The notes: generated from the letters alone by a model not told the origin. 64,000 nt of DNA from Bradyrhizobium sp. JYMT SZCCT0428 (GCF_018131075.1 NZ_JAFCLS010000009.1:124001-188000), one strand, 5' to 3'. Shown: positions 53,346 to 61,482, numbered from the stretch's first letter. Program-made: numbers and translations.

Positions 53346-54125
53346 ATGGATCTCAAATTCTCCAAGGTCACGCGCAAGGGTCCGATCACGATCATCACGT
53401 TGAATCGCCCCGAAGTGTACAATGCGCTGCATATCGACGCGCATTTCGAACTCAACAAGGTGTTCGACGATTTCTCCGCCGATCCCGACCAGTGGGTCGC
53501 GATCGTCACCGGCGCCGGCGACAAGGCCTTTTGTGCCGGCAACGATCTGAAATGGCAGGCGGCCGGCGGCAAGCGCGGCTGGGACAAGGGCGGCTTTGCC
53601 GGCCTCACCTCGCGGTTCGACTGCGACAAGCCGATCATCGCCGCCGTCAACGGCGTCGCGATGGGCGGCGGGTTCGAGATCGCGCTGGCCTGCGACCTCA
53701 TCATTGCCTCCGAGAATGCGACCTTCGCGCTGCCCGAACCGCGCGTCGGCCTCGCCGCGCTTGCCGGCGGCGTGCACCGGCTGCCGCGCCAGATCGGCAT
53801 GAAGCGCGCCATGGGCATGATCCTGACCGCGCGCCACGTCTCGGCGAAAGAGGGCCTTGAACTCGGTTTCGTCAATGAAGTGGTTTCTGCCGGCGAAGCA
53901 TTGGCGGCCGCCGAACGCTGGGCCGAGACCATTGCCAAGAATTCGCCGATGTCGATCCGCGCCTCCAAGCAGGCGATCCAGAAGGGCATGGCGGTCTCGC
54001 TGGAACAGGCGATCGCCGAACAGCGCGAATACCCGGCGGTGAAGGCGATGGCGGCCTCGCAGGATTACATCGAGGGGCCGAAGGCGTTTTCGGAGAAGCG
54101 CGCGCCGAAATGGCTCGGGAAGTAA
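53346..54125 (+). CDS. Enoyl-CoA hydratase/isomerase family protein
   Basis: 259 residues. The start at 53346 (MDLKFSKVTRKG) has GGGAGCGAAC in front. Crotonase motifs: ITLNRPEVYNALHIDAHFELNKVF, IVTGAGDKAFCAGNDLKW, IAAVNGVAMGGGFEIALACDLIIASENATFALPEPRVGLAALAGGVHRLPR. In FALPEPRVGLAALAGG the first catalytic Glu position is Glu and the second, usually Glu in GxxPGxGGTQ, is replaced (GLAALAGG). This suggests a role other than hydratase, such as isomerase or hydrolase. It is divergent from the acyl-CoA dehydrogenase by 205 bp. Confidence 0.9.
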   Translation: MDLKFSKVTRKGPITIITLNRPEVYNALHIDAHFELNKVFDDFSADPDQWVAIVTGAGDKAFCAGNDLKWQAAGGKRGWDKGGFAGLTSRFDCDKPIIAAVNGVAMGGGFEIALACDLIIASENATFALPEPRVGLAALAGGVHRLPRQIGMKRAMGMILTARHVSAKEGLELGFVNEVVSAGEALAAAERWAETIAKNSPMSIRASKQAIQKGMAVSLEQAIAEQREYPAVKAMAASQDYIEGPKAFSEKRAPKWLGK

Positions 54126-54138
54126 ATTCACTCTCTCC

Positions 54139-54223
54139 GTCGTGCCCGGGCTTGTCCCGGGCATCCACGTCTTTCGTTGCCGACGCCAAGTCGTGGATGG
54201 CCGGGACAAGCCCGGCCATGACG
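54139..54223. repeat. Intergenic palindromic repeat, family A
   Basis: GTCGTGCCCGGGCTTGTCCC plus GGGCATCCACGTCTT pairs with GTCGTGGATGGCCGGGACAA plus GCCCGGCCATGACG. It lies between the convergent crotonase and DUF6285 genes. Confidence 0.85.
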
Positions 54224-54240
54224 ATAGAATGGTGCCAACC

Positions 54241-54615
54241 CTACTTATTCCCCAACTCCCGCTTGTACGACGCATAATTCGGCTGATCGACGGCCAGCTT
54301 GTCCATCGTGGTTTGCCACAGATGATCGGCCAGCCCCGGCGTCTGCAGATCGACCTCGCCCTTGGCGATTTTATCCGACAGCGCGCGGTTGAGGTCGAGC
54401 AGCGCGCCATCCATGCCGAGCAGTTGCTTGAGCCGCGCGGCCTCTGCGCTGTCGCTATCGCCTTCCAGCGCCAGTTGCCGGGTCACCAAATCGAGGCCGT
54501 TGATGGCGACGCGGAGCTTGAAGGCGTTGTGGCCCTTGATGGCGGGCGTGATCTCGTTGCGCAGAAAATCCGCGACCGCCTTGATCAGCTCGGTGGGTGT
54601 CGGTTCGTCCTGCAT
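54241..54615 (-). CDS. Small DUF6285-type protein (LvaB-like candidate)
   Basis: 124 residues, mostly helical: ELIKAVADFLRNEITPAIKGHNAFKLRVAINGLDLVTRQLALEG, then AARLKQLLGMDGALLDLNRALSDKIAKGEVDLQTPGLADHLWQTTMDKLAVDQPNYASYKREL. No catalytic motif. The start lies one base after the stop of the APH-type kinase gene, so they are coupled. Such small helical proteins accompany APH/ACAD genes; in the lva pathway LvaB is needed for LvaA kinase activity. I infer the equivalence from gene order and size; I have not aligned them. Confidence 0.85.
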   Translation of the reverse strand: MQDEPTPTELIKAVADFLRNEITPAIKGHNAFKLRVAINGLDLVTRQLALEGDSDSAEAARLKQLLGMDGALLDLNRALSDKIAKGEVDLQTPGLADHLWQTTMDKLAVDQPNYASYKRELGNK

Positions 54616-54616
54616 G

Positions 54617-55606
54617 TTATTTCCCCCTCGGGGCCAACAATCTCAGCAAATCGATTTCCGTTTCCGACGAACGGCGCCCGATCATGGCGCGCTCCATCGA
54701 GTGATCGGGGCCCTGGCGAAACCGTTGCATCATGCCGCAGCACATAATGCCCCAGCGCAGCGTGCCCATCACTTCCCAGAACATCACGCGATCAGGATCG
54801 GCTTTGCGTCCTCCCGCCGCTTCATAGCCGGCGAACAGATCTTCACGCGAACCGAACCCGCCGACGGGCTTGTCGATCTCGCCGAAGCGCCAGGAATTGA
54901 CGCATATCCAGCCCAGATCCTCCATCGGATCGCCGAAATGCGCCAGCTCCCAATCCAGCACCGCGCGCACGCCGTCGGGCCCGATGATGAGGTTGCCGTG
55001 GCGGAAGTCGCCGTGCACCAACGTTACCTCCTTGGAAGGACCGGGATCGCGTTCGCGGAGCCAGCGCAGTGCCAGTTCGAACACCGGACGCGGCCGGCCG
55101 AAACTGCGATACTCGCGATCGAGATCGGCGATTTCCTTTGTCGCCGTCATCTCGCGCAGCTTTGGCAATTTTGCCGCCGGCAGGGCGTGGATGCCCGCGA
55201 CGACGCCACCGAGTTGGCGCGCCAGCATCGGGCGCGCTTGTGCGAATTGTTCGTCGCGCAGAATTTTTCGCGCGATGGTCTCGCCCTCGATCCGCTGCAT
55301 GATGAAGCCGGTGCCGAGTTCGTCCTCGGGCTTCAGCACATGCATCACGCGCGGCGACGGCAGGCCGGCGTCGTACGCCAATTGCATCAGCGTTGCTTCC
55401 GCGTCGAGCCCGGCGGCGCGGCCGGGCGACGCGCCATAGCCCGGCGGCGCGCGGCGCAGGATCGCGCCGACAGTGCCGCTGGGATGCACGATGTCGAACG
55501 TCCAGGTTTCCTGGCTGGCGCCGCCGGAAAGTTTTGCCGCGCCAGTGACGCCGGTCGCGCCCGGATACCAGGCGGCGACGCAGCGTCCGAGTTCGGCCTC
55601 GATCAT
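54617..55606 (-). CDS. APH-type phosphotransferase family kinase (LvaA-like candidate)
   Basis: 329 residues. Kinase-like fold with the Brenner motif HGDFRHGN (198-205) and the metal-binding LDWELAHFGDPMEDLGW (Asp218), as in aminoglycoside and choline kinases. Relatives fused to acyl-CoA dehydrogenase (ACAD10/11) or beside it (LvaA) phosphorylate the 4-hydroxyl of 4-hydroxyacyl-CoA. It overlaps the upstream crotonase gene by 4 nt (ATGA) and is followed by the DUF6285 gene after one base, so the three are one transcript. Antibiotic modification is unlikely given this context. Confidence 0.9.
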   Translation of the reverse strand: MIEAELGRCVAAWYPGATGVTGAAKLSGGASQETWTFDIVHPSGTVGAILRRAPPGYGASPGRAAGLDAEATLMQLAYDAGLPSPRVMHVLKPEDELGTGFIMQRIEGETIARKILRDEQFAQARPMLARQLGGVVAGIHALPAAKLPKLREMTATKEIADLDREYRSFGRPRPVFELALRWLRERDPGPSKEVTLVHGDFRHGNLIIGPDGVRAVLDWELAHFGDPMEDLGWICVNSWRFGEIDKPVGGFGSREDLFAGYEAAGGRKADPDRVMFWEVMGTLRWGIMCCGMMQRFRQGPDHSMERAMIGRRSSETEIDLLRLLAPRGK

Positions 55607-56394
55607 TTGCCCTTGAACTTGGCGGGGCGCTTTTCAAGGAACGCGGTGACGCCTTCCTTGAAATCTTCCGCCGAGCCCGCGATGCGCTGCGATTCGAATT
55701 CGAGGTTGAGCTGTTCCTCGAAGGAGTTTTCCGGGCTGTCCCAATAAAGCTTGCGGATCAGCGACAGCGCGATCGTCGGCCCGTTGGCAAGATCATGCGC
55801 CAGCTTCATCGCCTCTTCCATCAAGACCGCATCGTCATGGACGCGGTTGACGAGCCCCCATTCCAGCGCCTTCTCCGCCGGCAGCCGTTCGCCCATCAGC
55901 GACAATTCCACCGAGCGCGCCTTGCCGATCATGCGCGGCAGCAGCCAGGTCGATCCGCAATCCGGCACCAGGCCGATGCGGCGGAACGCCTGCAGGAAAT
56001 AGGACGAGCGCGCGCACAGGATCATGTCGCCCATTAATGCAAAACTCATCCCGGCGCCGGCGGCCGGGCCGTTGACGGCGGTCACGAGCGGGCAATGCAG
56101 CTTGCGGATGCGCCGCAGGAAGGGATGGAAGCCAGTTTCCAGCGAGGCGCCCGCGTTGCTCTTGCCGGGCTTCTGATTGTTGCGACCCTGCAAATTGGCG
56201 CCGGTGCAGAAGGCACGGCCGGCACCGGTCAGCACGACGCAGCGCACTTGCTCCTTCTTGTCCTCGATCTCGTCGAGCGCATCGGCAAGCCCGCCCAGCA
56301 TGTCCATCGAGACCGCATTCATGACCTCCTGGTGGTCAAGCCTGAGAACGGCGACCGGGCCATCGAAATCGAGCGTGACGTGCTTGAACTGCAT
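55603..56394 (-). CDS. Enoyl-CoA hydratase/isomerase family protein
   Basis: 263 residues. Crotonase signatures: VAVLRLDHQEVMNAVSMDMLGGLADALDEIE, CVVLTGAGRAFCTGANLQGRN, VTAVNGPAAGAGMSFALMGDMILCARSSYFLQAFRRIGLVPDCGSTWLLPRMIGKARSVELSLMGERL. The QAFRRIGLVPDCGSTW stretch (Gly-rich with Asp in place of the second Glu) is typical of PaaG/PaaB-type isomerases (2,3-dehydroadipyl-CoA). GAGGAAACA precedes the ATG. It is the first gene of the unit crotonase-kinase-DUF6285 and is divergent from an SDR (150 bp). Confidence 0.92.
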   Translation of the reverse strand: MQFKHVTLDFDGPVAVLRLDHQEVMNAVSMDMLGGLADALDEIEDKKEQVRCVVLTGAGRAFCTGANLQGRNNQKPGKSNAGASLETGFHPFLRRIRKLHCPLVTAVNGPAAGAGMSFALMGDMILCARSSYFLQAFRRIGLVPDCGSTWLLPRMIGKARSVELSLMGERLPAEKALEWGLVNRVHDDAVLMEEAMKLAHDLANGPTIALSLIRKLYWDSPENSFEEQLNLEFESQRIAGSAEDFKEGVTAFLEKRPAKFKGK

Positions 56395-56544
56395 TGTTTC
56401 CTCATGAGTTGTGTTTACGCGCTATCAGGCAGCGCGATGGGCGGATGTGTTGCTTGGGCCCATATTTGATTTTCCTGATCGGCTTGTCCATGGTTGAACG
56501 CGAACATCTGCCCGCCACCGGGCGCACGACTTGAGGAAACATTC

Positions 56545-57324
56545 ATGAGCATTTTCGACCTCTCCGGCCGCGTCGCAATCGTCACCGGCGGTAATGGCGG
56601 CATCGGCCTCGGCATTGCACAGGCGCTCAATGCCGCGGGCTGCACGGTTTCGATCTGGGGCCGCAACGCCGACAAGAATGCGAGTGCCGCTGCAAGCCTC
56701 GCCAAGGGTCCCGGCAAGGTCGACACCCGCATCTGCGACGTCAGCGATCCCGCCTCCGTCAAGGCGGCGATGAAGGCCACGCTGGATGCGCTCGGCCGCG
56801 TCGACGGCTGCTTTGCCAATGCCGGCATTGGCGGCGGCGGCCGGCGCGCCTTCATCGACCGCACCGAGGAAGAGTGGCGCAAAATGTTCGCGACCAATCT
56901 CGACGGCGTCTTCCATGTGTTCCAGGCGGCCGCGCGTCACATGACCGAGCGCGCTGAAGCCGGCGACAAGTTCGGGCGGCTGGTGGCGACCTCGAGCCTG
57001 GCGTCGCTGTTCGGCACCGCGCGCAACGAGCATTACGCCGGCACCAAGGCCGCGCTGAACGCATTGTGCCGCGCGCTCGCGGTCGAACTGGCGCGCTACG
57101 GCGTGACGGCGAACGCGATCCTGCCCGGCTGGATCAAGAGCGACATGACGGCCGGCATCATGGCGAACGACAAGTTCGTCGCCAACGTGATGCCACGCAT
57201 CCCGGTGCGCCGGTTCGGCGAGCCCAGCGATTTCGGCGGCATCGCGGTGTACATCATGAGTCAGGCGTCGTCGTATCATACGGCGGATTGCTTTGTGATC
57301 GATGGCGGGTACACGGCGTTTTGA
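56545..57324 (+). CDS. Short-chain dehydrogenase/reductase
   Basis: 259 residues. The start at 56545 has GAGGAAAC about eight bases upstream. SDR hallmarks: RVAIVTGGNGGIGLGIAQALNAAG (cofactor), CFANAGIGG (NAG), ATSSLASLFG (Ser), EHYAGTKAALNALCRALA (YxxxK). In the divergent neighbourhood of the kinase genes it may fill the LvaD-like role (reduction of a 4-oxoacyl-CoA to the 4-hydroxyacyl-CoA), but the SDR at 49035 could also do so. Ordinary 3-oxoacyl reduction cannot be excluded. Confidence 0.9.
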   Translation: MSIFDLSGRVAIVTGGNGGIGLGIAQALNAAGCTVSIWGRNADKNASAAASLAKGPGKVDTRICDVSDPASVKAAMKATLDALGRVDGCFANAGIGGGGRRAFIDRTEEEWRKMFATNLDGVFHVFQAAARHMTERAEAGDKFGRLVATSSLASLFGTARNEHYAGTKAALNALCRALAVELARYGVTANAILPGWIKSDMTAGIMANDKFVANVMPRIPVRRFGEPSDFGGIAVYIMSQASSYHTADCFVIDGGYTAF

Positions 57325-57360
57325 GTTGAGGCCTCTTCGTCACCACGGACGCATCTGCGT

Positions 57361-57466
57361 TCCCTCTCCCCTTGCGGGAGAGCGTTAGGGAGAGGGGTGG
57401 CGTCATCGGGACTGCCCGTGTGGCTACCCCTCTCCCCCACCCTCCCCCGCAAGGGGGGAGGGAGCG
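57361..57466. repeat. Intergenic repeat, CCCTCTCCCC / GGGGAGAGGG type
   Basis: TCCCTCTCCCCTTGCGGGAG and AGGGAGAGGGGT occur on the left, CTACCCCTCTCCCCCACCCT and CCGCAAGGGGGGAGGGAG on the right. The motif CCCTTGCGGG with its complement is typical of a widespread palindromic repeat. It lies directly downstream of the SDR gene and may stop transcription. Confidence 0.8.
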
Positions 57467-57529
57467 CACCTTTCGTGTCGGATGCATTCCCGATTCAATT
57501 TTCAGACAGCAGATATGTGGCCGCATTCT

Positions 57530-57900
57530 CGCGACGCAGTGCGCCCGAGGTTTGCTGGAAACTTCCCGCCCTCTCATTAAGAGGGCGCAGGGAAGACCGG
57601 GTGCGCGCTGCACCCGCGGTCCCGTGTGCGGTTTGCACAAAACAAAATGCACACGAGCATACAGGGCAGCGGTGAACACCCGGCCTTCCCTGCGCAATGG
57701 CTTTACGGCTTATGCCGTGATCTCCCCGGAGACGAGTTCTTGGTTGACTCCGTCACCGCCGGTTCAGCTTGCGCTTAGCCGACGGCTTGACGCCTGCAAC
57801 GGGTGCCAGGACCACACGGTTTTGCCGTACGCTTATCCACGCCGTCGTCGAGGCGTAAACCAGCGTCCACCGCAACCCGTCCAACGTCCGTGACGACGGC
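57530..57900. repeat. Probable conserved non-coding repeat of Bradyrhizobium type
   Basis: GC-rich hairpins (for example GCCCTCTCATTAAGAGGGCG), then CTTCCCTGCGCAATGGCTTT, GCTTATGCCGTGATCTCCCC and CCGTGACGACGGCCG. From memory, this sequence recurs between genes in Bradyrhizobium genomes, often mis-annotated as short proteins. No conserved reading frame is evident here. Its function is unknown. Confidence 0.5.
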
Positions 57901-58258
57901 CGACGCCCTCTGAGTAGGACGGGATGGCGATAGATGCGCACTGATTTGGGTGGGACGACAACAGTAATATTTTCGATTTACAGAAATTTTCTACTTGACA
58001 CGAATTCCGTAAATCAGAACTGATTTGCCCGTCGGGTTGTTTTGTCGCACCATGGACACTTTCTGCGAAACCTCAAGGCAGGAGCTATTTCAAAATGCCT
58101 TGGTCGGTTTGGATCGTCGCGCTTGCGCGATGCCGAGATCGTCAACGGGCAAAACACCCAGCCTCCCCACACTGATATGTAGCGCGCAAGGGGCTTGCTT
58201 CAAGACCCCGGTCATCCCGTAGAACGCCAACCGAAGCCAACTTCTATGGAGGGATGAC

Positions 58259-59767
58259 ATGGGTGCGGCAAAGACTGAGCATGCGGTGGTGATCGCCGGA
58301 GGCGGTCCGACAGGGTTGATGCTGGCGGGCGAGCTGGCGTTGGCCGGTATCGACGTCGCCATTGTCGAGCGGCGGGCCAGCCAGGAACTCGCGGGTTCAC
58401 GGGCCGGCGGCCTGCATTCGCGCACCATCGAGATCCTCGATCAGCGCGGCATTGCCGACCGGTTCCTCTCAGAGGGGCAGACGTTCGGGGTCGTGCACTT
58501 CCACGTTCCGCTCGATATCAGCGACTTTCCCACCCGGCACAATTACGGGCTCGGGCTGTGGCAGAACCATATCGAGCGCATCCTGGGCGAATGGGCCCTT
58601 GAGCTTGCCGTGCCGATCTATCGCGGAATCGAGGTGACGGGTTTCGCGCAGGACGACCACGGCGTGGACGTCGCGCTGTCCGACGGCACAGCGTTGCGCG
58701 CGAAATATCTCGTCGGGTGCGACGGCGGACGCAGCCTGATCCGCAAAGCCGCCGGCATCGCGTTCCCCGGATCGGATCCGACCGTCAGCAATTTGATCGC
58801 CGAGGTCGAGGTGGCCGAGCAGCCGAAACTGGGCATCCACCGCAACGAATTTGGCGCCCATGGCTTCAGCAAGTTGAACTACGAGATCCGCGACGGCGAA
58901 ATCGTCTACCTGGATGGAGGGCCGCTGCGGGTCATGGTGACCGAGCGAAACGTCGGGTCCGGCGTCGAACCGACCTTAAGCGATCTCAGCGAGGCGCTCA
59001 TCGAAATCTTCGGGACCGATTACGGAATCCACAGTCCGACCTGGATTTCGCGATTCACCGACATGACAAGGCAGGCCGCCTCCTACCGCGACAGACGGGT
59101 GCTGCTGGCCGGCGACGCCGCCCATGTGCATTACCCGGCGGGCGGACAGGGCCTCAACCTCGGTGTGCAGGATGCGGTGAACCTTGGCTGGAAACTGGCG
59201 CAGGTGGTCAAGCAGACGTCGCCGGAAAGCCTGCTCGATACCTACCATGCCGAGCGGCACCCGGTCGCCGCGCTCGCGCTGCGCAACACGATGGCGCAAG
59301 TCGCGCTGCTGCGCACCGACGACCGTACCAAAGCCTTGGGCGAGGCCGTGTCCGAACTGATGCGCATGGACGAGCCGCGCAAGCGGTTCGCCGCTGACAT
59401 GTCGGGCCTCGGTATTCATTACGATCTCGGCGCGGGACACAAGCTGATCGGACGCCGCATGCCCGATCTCGACCTGACCACCGCAGGCGGCCCGCTGCGA
59501 GTGTTCGCTCTTCTGCACGATGCCCGGCCGGTGCTGCTCAGTCTTGCCGAGCCCGGCAGCCTCGACATCACACCGTGGGCGGATCGGGTGCAATTGATCG
59601 ACGCCAAGTATGACGGCGCGTGGGAGCTCCCTGCACTTGGCGCGGTCACCGCTCCCGACGCAGTGCTGATTCGGCCCGACGGATATGTGGCATGGGTGGG
59701 GGATTCGACCCAGACCGGACTCGCCGACGCGCTGACCATGTGGTTCGGACCGCCTGCCGCGGCGTAG
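58259..59767 (+). CDS. FAD-dependent aromatic-ring monooxygenase (PheA/TfdB family)
   Basis: 502 residues. Three flavin motifs are present: AVVIAGGGPTGLMLAGELALAGIDVAIVE (GxGxxG), YLVGCDGGRSLIRKAAGIAF (DG motif) and RVLLAGDAAHVHYPAGGQGLNLGVQDAVNLGWKLA (GD motif), followed by a thioredoxin-like C-terminal domain (GGPLRVFALLHDARPVLLS to VAWVGDSTQTGLADAL). Members hydroxylate phenols, resorcinols or polyketide-type aromatics using NAD(P)H and oxygen. GGAGGGATGAC precedes the ATG. It is followed by an SDR and an HpaI-type aldolase on the same strand, suggesting a small aromatic degradation unit. Confidence 0.93.
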   Translation: MGAAKTEHAVVIAGGGPTGLMLAGELALAGIDVAIVERRASQELAGSRAGGLHSRTIEILDQRGIADRFLSEGQTFGVVHFHVPLDISDFPTRHNYGLGLWQNHIERILGEWALELAVPIYRGIEVTGFAQDDHGVDVALSDGTALRAKYLVGCDGGRSLIRKAAGIAFPGSDPTVSNLIAEVEVAEQPKLGIHRNEFGAHGFSKLNYEIRDGEIVYLDGGPLRVMVTERNVGSGVEPTLSDLSEALIEIFGTDYGIHSPTWISRFTDMTRQAASYRDRRVLLAGDAAHVHYPAGGQGLNLGVQDAVNLGWKLAQVVKQTSPESLLDTYHAERHPVAALALRNTMAQVALLRTDDRTKALGEAVSELMRMDEPRKRFAADMSGLGIHYDLGAGHKLIGRRMPDLDLTTAGGPLRVFALLHDARPVLLSLAEPGSLDITPWADRVQLIDAKYDGAWELPALGAVTAPDAVLIRPDGYVAWVGDSTQTGLADALTMWFGPPAAA

Positions 59768-59860
59768 CCGGACGCGCAAGGTCCAGCGTGACGCGGGCAT
59801 TGCAGCAGCTTGCATGATCGGCCATGATTTATCCCTCGAAATCGACTGAAGGTGTGCGCG

Positions 59861-60556
59861 ATGAAAGTTGCTATCGTCACGGCAGGGGGAAGCGGCATGG
59901 GCGCCGCGGCCGCGCGGCGTCTCGCGCAAGACGGTTACAAGATCGCGATCCTTTCGTCCTCCGGGAAGGGCGAAGCGATCGCGCACGAGCTTGGCGGGAT
60001 CGGGGTGACCGGCTCCAATCAATCGAACGACGATCTGCAACGGCTCGTGGATACCGTCGTCTCGAAGTGGGGCCGCGTCGACGTGCTTGTGAATAGCGCG
60101 GGACACGGCCCTCGCGACAAGATTTTAGAGATCACCGACGAGCAATGGTTGAAAGGCATGGACACGTATCTGCTGAACGTGATCCGGCCGACGCGCATCG
60201 TGACGCCGATCATGGTCCAGCAACGTGGCGGCGCGATCATCAACATCTCGACGGCGTGGGCCTTCGAGCCAAGTTCGATGTTTCCCACGTCGGCCGTTTT
60301 CAGGGCCGGACTGGCAGCATTCACGAAAATCTTCGCGGACGAGTACGCGGCTGACAGCGTGCGGATGAACAACGTGCTTCCGGGCTGGATCGACAGCTTG
60401 CCGGCTACCGAGGAGCGCCGGTCATCCGTGCCGATGCAGCGATACGGTACGAGTGAGGAAATAGCGGCCACGATCGCCTTCCTTGCATCCGAGGGTGCGG
60501 CCTACATTACTGGTCAGAACCTGCGGGTCGACGGAGGCCTGACGCGCTCGGTTTGA
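59861..60556 (+). CDS. SDR-fold protein lacking the usual catalytic YxxxK
   Basis: 231 residues from ATG 59861 (AAGGTG upstream). Cofactor loop VAIVTAGGSGMGAAAARRLAQDGYK and NSAGHGP are intact. In the active-site helix the usual YxxxK reads PTSAVFRAGLAAFTK: Tyr position Ser and Lys position Arg. INISTAWAFEPSSM keeps the Ser. The rest (RMNNVLPGWIDSLP, GAAYITGQNLRVDGGLTRSV) is normal SDR. It may be a specialised reductase with a changed mechanism, or non-catalytic. It is 93 bp after the monooxygenase gene. Confidence 0.88.
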   Translation: MKVAIVTAGGSGMGAAAARRLAQDGYKIAILSSSGKGEAIAHELGGIGVTGSNQSNDDLQRLVDTVVSKWGRVDVLVNSAGHGPRDKILEITDEQWLKGMDTYLLNVIRPTRIVTPIMVQQRGGAIINISTAWAFEPSSMFPTSAVFRAGLAAFTKIFADEYAADSVRMNNVLPGWIDSLPATEERRSSVPMQRYGTSEEIAATIAFLASEGAAYITGQNLRVDGGLTRSV

Positions 60557-60612
60557 CGAACGCGCGTCACTCCGGTGCTGCCTACGCGTGAACACATCGG
60601 GGAGAAAGTCCG

Positions 60613-61395
60613 TTGCGTCCAAACCCAATAAAACCACGGCTCGCGGCCGGCGGCTGCGCGTTCGGAACGATGACGTTCGAGTTCTTCACGCCCGGCTATC
60701 CTGCGATCTGCCGCGAGGCCGGCGCCGAGTTCATCCTCTACGACATGGAGCATTCGGGCGTCGGCTTCGAGACCATGAAAGCGCAGTTCGCATTCTGCCG
60801 CGGGCTCGACCTGGTGCCGCTCGTGCGCGTTCCCTCCGGCGACTATCATCACATCGCGCGCGCGCTCGATATCGGCGCGATGGGCATCATGGTGCCGATG
60901 GTCGAAACGCCGGAGCAGGCCAGGGCGATCGTTGATTGCACGAGATATCCGCCCGCCGGGCGTCGCGGCGCCGCGTTCAATGTCGCGGCGCATGACGACT
61001 ATGCCGGCGGCGCCGAGACCGACAAGATCGCCGAGGCCAACGCGCGCACCATGGTGATCGCGCTGGTGGAGACCGCCGACGGCATCGCGAACGTCGATGC
61101 GATCGCGGCGGTCGATGGCGTCGACGTGGTCTGGCTCGGCCACTACGATCTGACGAACTTCATGGGCATACCTGGGCAGTTCGACAATTCGAAATTTCAC
61201 AGCGCTGTCGATAGACTGGTCAAAGCCTGCCAGAAACACGGCAAGACGCCGGGCTTTCTCGCCGGCGACGAGAAGTGGGCGCGCGATTTCCGCGCCAAAG
61301 GCTTTCGCATGATCGCCTACGGCGTCGATACGCTATTGATGCAGCGCGCGCTCGCCGACGGCATCAGGCTGCTGCAAGGGACATTGAAGAAATAG
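60613..61395 (+). CDS. HpcH/HpaI-family aldolase
   Basis: 260 residues. It starts at TTG 60613, justified by GGGGAGAAAG seven bases upstream; the next in-frame ATG would remove the first beta strand. Family features: EFILYDMEHSGVGFETMK (His base), PLVRVPSGDYHHIARALDIGAMGIMVPMVETPEQA (Arg), VIALVETADGIANVDAIAAVDGVDVVWLGHYDLTNFMG (Glu and Asp metal ligands). Cleaves a 4-hydroxy-2-oxo acid to pyruvate and an aldehyde. It differs in sequence from the aldolase at 23313. It follows the monooxygenase and SDR and may end their pathway. Confidence 0.9.
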   Translation: MRPNPIKPRLAAGGCAFGTMTFEFFTPGYPAICREAGAEFILYDMEHSGVGFETMKAQFAFCRGLDLVPLVRVPSGDYHHIARALDIGAMGIMVPMVETPEQARAIVDCTRYPPAGRRGAAFNVAAHDDYAGGAETDKIAEANARTMVIALVETADGIANVDAIAAVDGVDVVWLGHYDLTNFMGIPGQFDNSKFHSAVDRLVKACQKHGKTPGFLAGDEKWARDFRAKGFRMIAYGVDTLLMQRALADGIRLLQGTLKK

Positions 61396-61482
61396 AGGCG
61401 ATGGCGACGTTTCGGGACGGCTCGCCGCAGCTCGACGAACTCCGGCCAATTTGGACGGCAACAGGATAAAGCAGATCAAGCC

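Larger units (their letters stand above)
57325..58258. other. Gene-free region (934 bp) with repeat elements
   Basis: No ribosome-binding site, signal peptide or recognisable protein was found on either strand. It holds the repeat at 57361-57466, a second stretch (57530-57900) that looks like a conserved Bradyrhizobium intergenic element, an AT-rich segment around 57950-58040, and the leader of the FAD monooxygenase gene, with GGAGGGATGAC just before 58259. Confidence 0.6.

Noticed and set aside
54617..55606. Aminoglycoside resistance kinase
   Set aside because: The fold is shared, but the gene is coupled to acyl-CoA genes and a DUF6285 partner, so an acyl-CoA kinase role is more likely.
57372..57893. 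Possible protein in the gene-free stretch
   Set aside because: It begins inside a palindromic repeat, has no ribosome site and reads low-complexity Arg/Pro-rich sequence.
58025..58222. Short plus-strand frame before the FAD monooxygenase
   Set aside because: No ribosome-binding site and no family likeness; treated as leader DNA.
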